Assembly (NCBI RefSeq): GCF_018861735.1
Contig: NZ_JAHLEB010000051.1
Location: 1-36,602 of the forward strand
Length of the DNA stretch: 36,602 nucleotides
Origin: Clostridium lacusfryxellense
GTDB lineage: Bacteria; Bacillota; Clostridia; Clostridiales; Clostridiaceae
Reading direction: 5' to 3'
A model generated the notes under the pieces. The model was given only the letters and a program-made list of their open reading frames with translations. It had not been told where the DNA came from and ran no database searches. Of this stretch, positions 8,374-17,800 are shown one piece after another; the stretch's first letter is position 1; each line of letters opens with the position of its first letter. The position numbers were made by a program, and so were the translations under genes.

Positions 8374-8401
8374 ATTATATACACCATAAATTATATACAC
8401 C
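8374..8401. repeat. Direct repeat upstream of the OYE remnant
   Basis: ATTATATACACC occurs at 8374-8385 and again at 8390-8401, a 16-base period. It is in the promoter region of the broken OYE-ArsR operon and could be an ArsR operator pair. That role is inference only. Confidence 0.4.
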
Positions 8402-8491
8402 TTTAATTATATTCATTCACACGTATATACTAGATGTTTTCAGCCTATTTGTCAAATTTGTATTATTTATTATTATACTTCTCTACTAAAT

Positions 8492-8556
8492 AACGCAAAA
8501 AGCACCTAAAATCCAATCACTTCTTCAGTGTTTAGATTTTAGGTGGGTGCTAGTTT
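8492..8556 (-). terminator. Terminator of the AI-2E gene, similar to the IS end at 36465
   Basis: On the minus strand a long stem (CACCTAAAATC with GATTTTAGGTG, inner CACT/AGTG) ends in GCTTTTT and lies about 35 bases after the permease stop codon. The whole ~65-base segment resembles the plus strand at 36465-36530, so it may derive from an insertion-sequence end. Confidence 0.7.
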
Positions 8557-8585
8557 AATTACTAAGTGTATTAAAATTTTTAAAT

Positions 8586-9749
8586 CTAGACATCACCACG
8601 ATCTTCTTGCTGATGTTTTGTTATAATCTTCATTAAAAAAAGTTTTATTATACCTGCAATAGGTACCGATAAAAGCATCCCAAGTATACCTGCTAGGCTG
8701 CCACCAATAGTTATTGCCATAATTACAAATATCGGATGAAGCCCCATACTATCACCGACAACTTTCGGCGATATAACCGCACTATCAAGTTGTTGAACGG
8801 CAAGAAGCAAAAGTACTGCCCATAAAGCAATAATAGGATTTGGGCTAAGAATACCAACAATAATTGCTGGAATACATCCTATTATTGGACCAACATAAGG
8901 TATAATATTTGCAATACCTGCTGTAAATCCAATAAGAATAGCAAAATCAATTCCTATTATAGACAATCCAATACTGCTAATTATTCCAACTATTAAACCA
9001 TCGAGTAATTGTCCTCGCAAGAACATGGAAATAATATGATTGATTTCAAATATAGTTTTATTAAGGCTTTTAAATTTACTTTCTTTCATTGTTAAACTAA
9101 AGTAATTTAAATACAGATGTTTAAAAAACTCATGGTCCTTTAATAAATAAAATGAAATGAATACTCCAATAAAGGTATTTAAAATGCTATTGCCAATACC
9201 TGCAAATATTGTAACTATACCATTTATAGAAACTGATAAATACGAATACACTTGCTCTATAGCTTGTGATAAATATCCCTTTATATCAAGAGAGAGACCA
9301 CTTTGAGTGATTTTATTATTTATATAATCAAATAACTCATTATAGCGTTTTATATAATCACTAATAGTCCCAAACATAACTGATAGAGTTTCATTATTAC
9401 TAATTTGTCCTCCAATCATTGCATAAATACTATAAATAAGTATAATAACTGATAAAATTACTACTAGGTATGTAAGTATTACGCTAATCAAATGTGTCTT
9501 AAATTTAAGTTTTAAATACTTGTCAAGAAAAGTATTAATAATCTTTGATAACGGATATAATAAATATGCAAGAATGCATCCAATTATAAGTGGAGAAATC
9601 ATTGAGAATGCTGCTGATATTATTCCAATTATATTACTTAAAAATTCACTAAAATTAAAAACTATATTATAACTTATAAAAATTAATGTTAATGCCAGTA
9701 CAACATATAATACATAATTAAAATACTCTTTATTTAATCTATTTTTCAT
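8586..9749 (-). CDS. AI-2E family transporter (UPF0118/PerM type)
   Basis: Integral membrane protein of 387 residues from the ATG at 9749. The upstream ATG at 9791 lies in a hairpin loop, whereas GAGAGG sits about eight bases before 9749, so the later start is preferred. Hydrophobic segments near residues 10-30 and 35-65, then near 100-125, precede a soluble stretch. The C-terminal five-helix block carries family signatures such as LRGQLLDGLIVGIISSIG, GIANIIPYVGPIIG and HPIFVIMAITIGGSLAGILG. Family members export autoinducer-2, Na+ or other solutes; the substrate here is unknown. It is downstream of the cytochrome-like gene, with a 9-bp hairpin in its leader. Confidence 0.88.
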   Translation of the reverse strand: MKNRLNKEYFNYVLYVVLALTLIFISYNIVFNFSEFLSNIIGIISAAFSMISPLIIGCILAYLLYPLSKIINTFLDKYLKLKFKTHLISVILTYLVVILSVIILIYSIYAMIGGQISNNETLSVMFGTISDYIKRYNELFDYINNKITQSGLSLDIKGYLSQAIEQVYSYLSVSINGIVTIFAGIGNSILNTFIGVFISFYLLKDHEFFKHLYLNYFSLTMKESKFKSLNKTIFEINHIISMFLRGQLLDGLIVGIISSIGLSIIGIDFAILIGFTAGIANIIPYVGPIIGCIPAIIVGILSPNPIIALWAVLLLLAVQQLDSAVISPKVVGDSMGLHPIFVIMAITIGGSLAGILGMLLSVPIAGIIKLFLMKIITKHQQEDRGDV

Positions 9750-9783
9750 TCTTCTAGCCTCTCTACTATTTATTAGTTGTTTT

Positions 9784-9807
9784 CCACCCACTCCATATAG
9801 TGGGTGG
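9784..9807. promoter_or_regulatory. 9-bp hairpin in the leader of the AI-2E gene
   Basis: CCACCCACT (9784-9792) pairs perfectly with AGTGGGTGG (9799-9807) around a 6-base loop. On the minus strand no U tract follows, so it is not a standard terminator. It may protect the mRNA end or act as an operator. Confidence 0.45.
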
Positions 9808-9862
9808 CTTTATTTCTATAAGTAATTATATCTTTTTATCTTACATTTATCAAACTAGTATT

Positions 9863-10273
9863 TTATATGACATGAATGATTATAGCTATTAATAAACCAA
9901 ATGCCATTACGCGATGTATTTTTAGCCACATACCTTTATAATTTTTATTTATAAATGCTCCATAGAAACCTAAAGCAAATATTATAACCATAAATAATGC
10001 TGCTATTATTCCGGTTATACTTATACGGTTTGATGAAAAAGCAATTAAAAAATGAGTTAATACAGAAAATATAGCTATTGTTCCCACTATTTTGTGATTT
10101 TTAATAACTAACTTCATTACTTTTCTATAGAGATCAACTATTTGTTTTTTTTCTTTTCCTAATTTACTAATATACCTTTTATTAATATATTTCACGAAAA
10201 AATTTGCAATTGCTATACCAAAGCATATAGCTGATATTGTACCCAAAAAACCTATTAGATCTCTTGCTTGCAT
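9863..10273 (-). CDS. Small four-histidine membrane protein, probable diheme b-type cytochrome
   Basis: Protein of 136 residues with four hydrophobic helices (about residues 5-28, 62-80, 86-108 and 120-136). Histidines occur in two pairs: one near residue 60 (KNHKIVG) and one 13 residues later (LTHFL), then one in KIHRVM and one 14 residues later at IIHVI. A 13-14-residue His spacing across a helix pair is the classic bis-histidine arrangement for two b-hemes, as in cytochrome b561 and ferric reductase-like folds. GGGGGAAG precedes the ATG. It follows the riboswitch-controlled ATPase by 123 bases on the same strand. I do not recognise a named family; heme binding is an inference from spacing. 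Confidence 0.6.
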   Translation of the reverse strand: MQARDLIGFLGTISAICFGIAIANFFVKYINKRYISKLGKEKKQIVDLYRKVMKLVIKNHKIVGTIAIFSVLTHFLIAFSSNRISITGIIAALFMVIIFALGFYGAFINKNYKGMWLKIHRVMAFGLLIAIIIHVI

Positions 10274-10353
10274 AATATACTTCCCCCTTTTTTTGATTAT
10301 CTTTAATATTTCGTCTGTTTTAGCAATAACTTAATCATTAAATATATTTATTA

Positions 10354-10383
10354 GGGAATAATACAATTACTTATACTATTCCC
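10354..10383 (-). other. Hairpin between the ATPase and cytochrome-like genes
   Basis: GGGAATA...TATTCCC forms a stem of about 13 pairs, including two G-U pairs, around a 4-base loop. There is no clear U tract on the minus strand, so it may attenuate rather than stop read-through from the ATPase to the next gene. Confidence 0.45.
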
Positions 10384-10396
10384 ATGTATGTGAGAT

Positions 10397-12958
10397 TTAG
10401 TTTTGTAGTGTACTTTTTCTGTCATTATTTTTATTTCTTCTAATACTCTTAACTATCTTTACAAATTCATACCAAATAACTGATGCTATTGCTATTGCAA
10501 CTGCTAACATAAATTGACTTAAAGACAAAGGTGCAAGTTTCAAAAAATTACATAGCGGAGTATATAATATTACAGTTAATCCTATTATTGTCCCTATACT
10601 AACTCCCCACATTACTTTATCATTTGTAAGCCTAACAAATGATTTAATTGCAAAATCTGAATCTGAACTATTAACTTGAACCAATAACACATTCGCTAGT
10701 AATATAATAGAGATTCCCATTGCCCTTGCAATAGGTGCATTATCTGGCGACTGATTTAAAAATGCAAAATACGTTCCAAATGATGCTTCAAATATAACAA
10801 GACCTTGCATTACACTTTTAATAAGAATTTTTGATGTTAACAGTTTTTCCAATGGATTGCGAGGTGACCGTAGCATAATATCTTCTTCTGCTGGCTGACG
10901 TTCTAAAACAATTGAGCAGGTAGGATCAATTACCAGTTCAAGTAAAACAACATGTATTGGAAGTAACAAAAGACTAGCAGGACTTATTCCAATTAGTGGA
11001 GCAAGTAATGCTGCAAATGCAATAGGAATATGGATAGTGAATACATATCCAACTGCCTTTCTAATGTTATCATAAATTCTTCTACCATCCTTTATAGTTT
11101 CAACAATAGTTGAAAAATTATCGTCAAGTAGGATTATATCAGCTGCTTCTCTAGAAACTTCTGAACCACGTTTCCCCATGGCTATTCCAATATCTGCGTA
11201 TTTAAGAGCAGGAGCATCATTTACACCATCACCTGTCATTGCAACGATTTCGCCATTAGCCTTAAAAGCCTTAACTATTCTCATTTTGTGTTCAGGTATA
11301 ACTCTTGAGAAAACACTAACATCTTTAACCCGCTCGCAAAGCTCTTCATCACTCATTTTACTAAGCTCGTCACCAGTAATAATCTTATCACTATTTGGCA
11401 TATTAATTTGCTTTGCGATGGAACTAGCAGTTATTCCATTATCTCCTGTTATCATAACAACTCGAACACCCGCTTTAGTACAAGTTTCTATATCTTGTTT
11501 TACAGATTCCCTTGGAGGATCAACAAGTCCAACCATACCTAAAAGCTGTAAACTACATTCGATTAGACTTCCTGGAACATCAGTTTCACTATTAACTATC
11601 ATTTGCCCTACAGCAATAACTCGAAGCCCTTTCATCGACATTTCCATTATTTTTGCTTGTGCTATTGCTCTTTCAGCATCTGTTAAATCGCATATTTTTA
11701 AAATGTGTTCAGGTGATCCTTTAGCTGCCACTACAATATTTTCTCCATTTTTCCAAACATGGCCCATCATTTTCGCTTCATCAGTGAACGCATATTCCTT
11801 AATAAGTTGACCTCCAAATATTACGTCCCTTGTGATTCCTTGCTTTTCACAATAGGATATCATTGCCTTTTCCATTGGGTCATAGGCGTCACATTTACAA
11901 CCCATCCCCATTAACTTCGTTAATTCTTTTGCGTCGCCTGTTAGGTTCCAGATGCTTGAAACTGTCATTTTATTCATTGTTATTGTACCTGTTTTATCAA
12001 CGCATAGAACAGACACAGCCCCTAAAGTTTCAACTGATGGCAATTTTCTAACAAGTGATTTCTTTTTAGCAAGTCTCCAGGCACCCATTGATAAAAACAC
12101 AGTTAGTATAACTGGAAATTCTTCTGGTATCATTGCCATAGCCAAAGTCACGCCTGATAAAATACTTTCTATAACTCTAGCTCCAAAGGTGTGATCTGGT
12201 ATATTAAAGTAAGTTATAACTCCAACAAATATGAATAAAACTGCCGCAATTCCTGCGCATAGCTTTACCAGCTTTCCAGTTTGTTTTTCAAGTGGAGTTG
12301 GATTATCGGGAGCCGCTGCAATATTTTCTCCTATTTTACCATATTCAGTTATTGACCCTATTTTGTCTACTAATACTGTACCAGTACCTTGCGTTACAAG
12401 AGTACCTGTATAACAATAATCTTGCCTCCAATAATCAGTACTAAATGCATCCCTATTTTCTGTTGTAACTTTCCATACGCCCTCAGCCTCTCCTGTAAGA
12501 GATGATTCATCAATGCAAAGAGTGCTCGCTTTTAACACAATACCATCAGCAGGTACTTTAACTCCTTCAGCGATATACATTATATCACCAGGTACTAAAT
12601 CGAAACTATTAATTACTTTTTCAATCCCGTCTCTAAGTACTGTGACATGAGGAGCTGATAAATCTTTTAGTGCATTTAATGTCTTGTCCGTTTTCCATTC
12701 TTGAATTACCTCAATGCTAATAATACCAACAACAAAAATCAGCATTATAGATCCATCTTTTGGTTCTCCTAAAATAAAGTAAATTACAGCTGCAATAATT
12801 AAGAGTAAAAACATTGGCTCACCTATAACTTTTAAAATTTTGCGAACAAAACTTTCCTTTTTTTTAGCCACCAACTCATTTTTTCCGAATTTTTCTTGAA
12901 GTTTTTTTGCATTAATACTAGTAAGTCCTTGTAGTTTTTCGATTTGTTGTTTAGTCAT
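10397..12958 (-). CDS. P2-type cation-transporting ATPase, riboswitch-controlled
   Basis: ATP-driven cation pump of 853 residues. Domains in order: N-terminal cation-ATPase segment; helices 1-2 near residues 45-85; actuator domain with LTGEAEG near 155 (TGEA in place of TGES); helix 4 with PEEFP near 281; phosphorylation motif DKTGTITMNKM near 320; nucleotide domain with KGSPEH; hinge MTGDGVNDAP; and a six-helix C-terminal block with LELVIDPTCS. The layout is that of Ca2+-type (P2A) pumps, without the CPC helix or metal-binding domain of heavy-metal P1B pumps. Because a NiCo riboswitch heads the transcript, export of Co2+, Ni2+ or Fe2+ is more likely than Ca2+. AGGGGG precedes the ATG. Confidence 0.9.
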   Translation of the reverse strand: MTKQQIEKLQGLTSINAKKLQEKFGKNELVAKKKESFVRKILKVIGEPMFLLLIIAAVIYFILGEPKDGSIMLIFVVGIISIEVIQEWKTDKTLNALKDLSAPHVTVLRDGIEKVINSFDLVPGDIMYIAEGVKVPADGIVLKASTLCIDESSLTGEAEGVWKVTTENRDAFSTDYWRQDYCYTGTLVTQGTGTVLVDKIGSITEYGKIGENIAAAPDNPTPLEKQTGKLVKLCAGIAAVLFIFVGVITYFNIPDHTFGARVIESILSGVTLAMAMIPEEFPVILTVFLSMGAWRLAKKKSLVRKLPSVETLGAVSVLCVDKTGTITMNKMTVSSIWNLTGDAKELTKLMGMGCKCDAYDPMEKAMISYCEKQGITRDVIFGGQLIKEYAFTDEAKMMGHVWKNGENIVVAAKGSPEHILKICDLTDAERAIAQAKIMEMSMKGLRVIAVGQMIVNSETDVPGSLIECSLQLLGMVGLVDPPRESVKQDIETCTKAGVRVVMITGDNGITASSIAKQINMPNSDKIITGDELSKMSDEELCERVKDVSVFSRVIPEHKMRIVKAFKANGEIVAMTGDGVNDAPALKYADIGIAMGKRGSEVSREAADIILLDDNFSTIVETIKDGRRIYDNIRKAVGYVFTIHIPIAFAALLAPLIGISPASLLLLPIHVVLLELVIDPTCSIVLERQPAEEDIMLRSPRNPLEKLLTSKILIKSVMQGLVIFEASFGTYFAFLNQSPDNAPIARAMGISIILLANVLLVQVNSSDSDFAIKSFVRLTNDKVMWGVSIGTIIGLTVILYTPLCNFLKLAPLSLSQFMLAVAIAIASVIWYEFVKIVKSIRRNKNNDRKSTLQN

Positions 12959-13046
12959 AATTAGTTACCCCCTAATGCTTATTTCAAGCATATTTACGAT
13001 AGCTCTACGACATAACAATCTTCAGATGTGTTCTAGAAATGGGTAT

Positions 13047-13153
13047 AAAAAACCCGTAGAACAATAAACTGTCCCACAGGTGTATAATTCTATCCTGTTG
13101 CCATTTCGGCCCAGCCCCACGAACTTTTTTAGAGTTCATCGCCTGCTCAGTTT
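13047..13153 (-). ncRNA. NiCo (czcD) riboswitch with terminator expression platform
   Basis: Minus-strand reading from 13153 shows the conserved czcD blocks in order: ACTGAGCAGGC, a hairpin arm (ATGAACT/AGTTCGT), GGGCTGGGCCGAAA, TGGCAACAGG and CCTGTGGGACAGT closing helix P1 at about 13066. The 3' aptamer segment CCTGTGGGAC (13080-13071) can instead pair over 10 positions, four of them G-U, with GTTCTACGGG (13062-13053), followed by six U residues. That terminator competes with the aptamer, so metal binding should switch expression on. The motif is recognised from memory of the published consensus, which is well matched. The start codon of the ATPase is about 90 bases further on. Confidence 0.9.
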
Positions 13154-13193
13154 GTACTGTAGATTTGTATGCAGTGCAAAGAGATCTATAATA

Positions 13194-13222
13194 AAACTAT
13201 CATATAAACTATAGTATGTCAA
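13194..13222 (-). promoter_or_regulatory. Possible promoter for the riboswitch-ATPase transcript
   Basis: A consensus TTGACA (13222-13217) is followed after 17 bases by TAGTTT (13199-13194), a weak -10. The start would fall about 35 bases before the aptamer. This is plausible, but the -10 is poor. Confidence 0.4.
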
Positions 13223-13260
13223 CATCTATATTATTCTCCTAATTTTTTCTTTTATATTTA

Positions 13261-14682
13261 TTATTTTTCTATATTATCATTTACCCAATTATGATGGAAT
13301 ATACCTTCTTTATCTGTTCTTTCAAATGTATGCGCTCCAAAATAATCTCTTTGCGCTTGGAGTAAGTTTGCTGGAAGTTTAGCGCTTCTGTAGCTGTCAT
13401 AATAAGTTAGTGCACTAGAAAATCCAGGCACCGGAACCCCTAAATTTACAGCTTCACTTATTACTTTTCTCCAGTCCTTTTGGTAATCATTAAGAATATC
13501 TCTAAAATAAGAATCAAGCATTAGATTTTTAAGATTAGCATCTTTTACATAAGCATCATTTATCTTGTTAAGGAATTGAGCACGAATAATACATCCACCT
13601 CTAAATATTTTAGCAATTTCTCCATACTTAAGATCCCAATTATACTCTATTGATGATGCCCTCATAAGTGCAAATCCTTGAGCATAAGAGCATATCTTAC
13701 TAGTATAAAGAGCTCTTCTTACAGATTCTATGAACTCATCTATATTACCTTCAAACTTTACGTCGGGACCCTTAAGAACATTACTTGCGAATACTCTCTC
13801 ATCTTTCATCGCAGACAAGCATCGTGCAAAAACAGCTTCTGTTATAGTTGGAATTGGAATTGCTAAATCTAAGGCGCTTTGACTGGTCCATTTTCCTGTT
13901 CCCTTTTGACCTGCTTTATCAAGAATAATATCAACCATATATTCACCAGACTCCGTATCTTTTTGTGCAAATATTTTACTAGTTATCTCCATTAGATAGC
14001 TATCAAGTTCACCTTCATTCCATTTTTCAAAAACATCGTGGATTTCATCGTTAGTTAGACCTGCCACTCCCTTTAATAGTGCATAAGCCTCACATATTAG
14101 CTGCATATCTCCATACTCTATACCATTATGAACCATTTTCACATAATGCCCTGCGCCATTTGGTCCAATATAAGTACAACATGGCTCACCATCTACTTTT
14201 GCGGATATAGCTATAAGAATAGATTCAACTAGCTTATAAGCCTCAATTTCTCCTCCTGGCATAATGGCTGGTCCTTTTAAGGCACCTTCCTCTCCTCCAG
14301 AAACACCAGTTCCAATGAATTTAAAACCCAACTCTTCTAGTTTTTTACTTCTACGTATTGTATCCATAAAAAATGAATTTCCGCCATCAATTAATATGTC
14401 CCCCTTTGAAAGAAATGGTATTAATTTTTCTATAGTTTCATCAACAGGTACACCTGCTTTAATCATAATTAATATTTTCCTAGGTATTTGGATAGAATTT
14501 ACAAATTCCTCTATAGTATATGTTCCCTTAATATCTTTTCCTTTAGCCTCTATTAGTAAATCATCTACTACAACTTTATTTCTTGAATATACCGAAATAG
14601 ACGTCCCTCTGCTCTCAATATTAAAAGCCAGGTTTTTACCCATGACGCCAATTCCTAAAACTCCAAATTGCTGTTTTTCCAT
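13261..14682 (-). CDS. gnd: 6-phosphogluconate dehydrogenase, decarboxylating
   Basis: Oxidises 6-phosphogluconate to ribulose 5-phosphate and CO2 with NADP+, the oxidative pentose phosphate pathway. The protein has 473 residues, the standard long form. It has the N-terminal Rossmann loop [10 protein letters not shown] (residues 10-19), IDGGNSFF near 98, the [10 protein letters not shown] loop near 127, the catalytic [17 protein letters not shown] near 182, and the C-terminal [11 protein letters not shown] and H-rich tail (FGAHTFER). AAGGAGG precedes the ATG. It is alone in its transcript. The 5' region contains a TATAAT-like element and an imperfect inverted repeat (ATGGTTTAT / ATAAACTAT). 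Confidence 0.96.
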   Translation of the reverse strand: MEKQQFGVLGIGVMGKNLAFNIESRGTSISVYSRNKVVVDDLLIEAKGKDIKGTYTIEEFVNSIQIPRKILIMIKAGVPVDETIEKLIPFLSKGDILIDGGNSFFMDTIRRSKKLEELGFKFIGTGVSGGEEGALKGPAIMPGGEIEAYKLVESILIAISAKVDGEPCCTYIGPNGAGHYVKMVHNGIEYGDMQLICEAYALLKGVAGLTNDEIHDVFEKWNEGELDSYLMEITSKIFAQKDTESGEYMVDIILDKAGQKGTGKWTSQSALDLAIPIPTITEAVFARCLSAMKDERVFASNVLKGPDVKFEGNIDEFIESVRRALYTSKICSYAQGFALMRASSIEYNWDLKYGEIAKIFRGGCIIRAQFLNKINDAYVKDANLKNLMLDSYFRDILNDYQKDWRKVISEAVNLGVPVPGFSSALTYYDSYRSAKLPANLLQAQRDYFGAHTFERTDKEGIFHHNWVNDNIEK

Positions 14683-14780
14683 ATATATAATCCTCCTTTT
14701 AACAAAGCTTACTTTAGTTCAATTATAGTTTATATTATACTATAGAATAAACCATAATATTCAATTTAACAATTAAAAAA

Positions 14781-14814
14781 AACGCCATTGCACCCTTTTA
14801 GGTACAATGGCGTT
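14781..14814. terminator. Strong terminator between the ABC permease and gnd
   Basis: AACGCCATTG (14781-14790) pairs perfectly with CAATGGCGTT (14805-14814). On the minus strand it is followed by a run of U residues and closes the exporter operon; the plus strand also carries U residues after it. Confidence 0.85.
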
Positions 14815-14827
14815 TTTAAAATTATTA

Positions 14828-17800
14828 TTACTCTGCACTTTTAAGCGATTCTATCATATCTATATTACCAAATTCTCTATACATAGCTATGTTTACAATT
14901 ATAGAAAAGGAAATTGTAAGTAAAACTGAATAAAGAAAATATATAGGATCAATTATTCTCATAAACATCATTACATTTGTTTCATCAGTATTGATTACGT
15001 AGGTATTAAGTAATATTCCTACACCAATTCCTGTTAAACTCCCAATTATCGTGAGTATTATATTTTCCCTATATATATATAAAGCAAGCTCATTGTTGTA
15101 AAACCCTAATAGTTTTATTGTAGACAGTTCTCTTTTTCTTTCATTTATATTTATATTTGTAAGATTGTATATTACAACAAATGCTAGAACTCCTGCAGAT
15201 ACAATTAACACTAGTACAACTGAATCTATACTCTTTGTAGTTTTGTTAAAATCAAATTGTGATTTGTTTTTGTAATTTACAGATGCTATATTTGAGTCTT
15301 TTGTAAGCACCTTTGTTGTATTATCTTCTGAAATATTAGATATACTTTTCAAAAGTCCATAAAAGCCATTATATTTAACAGTTTCTCCAGTTATTTTTGT
15401 GTAATAATCAGGACTCATATAAATATAATGTTGCACATAATGCTCTGTTATTCCACTAATTTTGGCTTTCACCACTTTGTCATCAATTGTTATATCAAAG
15501 GTGTCTCCAATCTTTTTATTCATAAGTTTTGCTATCTTTTGTGTAATAATTACTCCACTATCATTAAGTTTTAAGTCCTCACCTTTCATAGTAAGGTTAA
15601 TATACTTATTAATCTCATTTTTATTTTCTGTAACTAAAATAAAGGCATCCTCTACTCCTGATTTATCAAGATTAACTGTTCCATTTTTGCTATATGAAAA
15701 TAAAACTGATTTTACATTAGAATCTTTTAATATCTTATCCTTTGTAGTATTTTTCTCATTATCATTAATGTCTTTTTTAAGTGTTGATAACATATCATAT
15801 CTATATATTTTTGTAAATTGACCCTCTGCAGCGCCTATTATCCCTGACTTAAGTCCAAACCCAGTTATCATAAGCCCCGTGCACACAGCTATTCCTATAA
15901 CTGTCATGAAAAATCTCTGTTTATACCTAAATATATTTCTTGCAGTAACTTTACTTGTAAAACTTAATCTCTTCCATATAAATGTTATTCTCTCGAGCAA
16001 TATAGTTTTCCCAGCCTTTGGTGGCTTTGGTCTCATTAGTGATGATGCTGCCTCCCTTAATTCTTCAAGTGTTGCCGCAACCGCTGCAAGAGTTGTAAAT
16101 ATTATAGCGATTAATGAAGCCTGGAGTGCTAATTCCATGTTAAAAGGTGTTAATGAACTTGGAATAGCATAAAGTGATCCATAGGCATTCATAATGAGTG
16201 GTGGAAAAAGTCTAAAACCAAATGATATACCTATTAGAGTTCCTGTTATGCTGGCTAAAAGCGCATATATCAAATAGTGCATAGTAATCGATGTGCCTGA
16301 ATACCCTAAGGCCTTTAGAGTTCCTATCTCGATTCTATTCTCTTGTACCATTCTTGTCATGGTTGTAAGGCTAACTAAAGCTGCCACAAGGAAAAATATT
16401 AGCGGGAAAGCCTTGCCTATGTTGTCTATTCTATCACTATCTTGTCTATATGTTTCATATCCCAAATTAACATTTCGCCCTAAGACATACCACTCTGGGG
16501 CTTTGATATCATCAATTTTGTCTTTGTTTTCTTTAATTTTTAATTCTCCATCTTTTATTTTTGCATTTGCCTTTGTTTCCTCTGATTTTATCTTTATAGT
16601 ATTTTCCTTTATTTCTTTTTCTCCAGATTCAAGTTTAACTCTAGCTGATTCTAGGTCAACCGAACCTTTCGCAATTAATTTCTCTTGCTGATTTATTTTC
16701 TTGTTACCTGAATTAATTTGTGCTTTTGAACTATCAAATTTATTTTTGAGAAGTTCTATGTCAAAATAAGGTTTGATTTGAGGTAATGCACCACTACCCT
16801 TTAATGAACTATACATAGATCCAAAATCTTTCCCCTTAATATTTTCAGTATAGATCTTATTTATACCATTATATTGAGCTAAAAATGTTTGGTTAGTAGG
16901 ATCTGTTTCTAATTGTTTTTTCGCCTCATCCACTTTTCCAGCCATTGATGTTGAAATATTATTTGCAGCTTGCTGTTTTCCTAAATTAAGTTTTTGCTGA
17001 CTATCAATGAGTTGTTTTCTACCTGCTGCAATTTGTATTTTCCCTTGTGAACTTTTTTGGTTGAAAATAGCTTTGTTTTTGGCAAGTTCTATTTTACCAT
17101 TATCAACTTTAATTTTTGCATCATTTAATTTTGTGTAAGCATCTTTAAACTTATCAGCTGCTTCTTTTTTTGACTTGATAAGTTTTTCTTCTGCTGTATT
17201 TATTTCCTTGTTTGCATCTGTGGTTATTTGTGTATACCGTGCCTTGCTCCTTATAACTGAAATATCCTTAAGACTTTGCTCCATATTATCTGAGACTTTT
17301 TTATACTCGTCATTTGATATTAGACTGTCACTAGACAAACTAGTTTCCATTTTCAAATACATTTCTGTATAATACTCGCTTTTAAATACATCGGGCATTA
17401 TATAAATAAATCCGGCAGTATTTCCATTTCCAACAGAACTTAGCTGTCTTTGCCCAGACAAATACAGTGGAGATAGTGCTTCCCCAACTATTTTGAACTT
17501 ACTAACTTTAAGGTCATCTGCAATTGAAGTATCTTCCCCTGACTTAAGTTCTATAACATCACCTAATTTGAATTTATTTGCTTTTAAAAATCCCTTTTCA
17601 ACTACAACTTCATCATTAGCTTTCGCTATTCTTCCTAGAACAATTTTCATTTTATTCATTCCATTTTCAGGTGGAACTGAATTTACGTTAAGGACCAATG
17701 AATGTTTATCTTTTTCAACTAAAACATCTATTGAATATGAACCCTCTACATTTTTAACACCTTTTAATTTCTTAACTTCATCTAAATCATCTTTTGTAAT

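Noticed and set aside
9749-9791. Longer start for the AI-2E permease at 9791
   Set aside because: That ATG lies in the loop of a 9-bp hairpin without a ribosome site before it; the ATG at 9749 has GAGAGG at a proper distance.
11178-11810. 210-codon plus-strand open frame opposite the ATPase gene
   Set aside because: It is the antisense shadow of a conserved P-type ATPase, has no ribosome site, and its translation resembles no family I know.
16550-17200. Lys/Asn-rich repeats in the ABC permease as possible low-complexity artefact
   Set aside because: They form a regular heptad-like coiled coil in the extracellular domain, as in other FtsX-type exporters of about 1000 residues.
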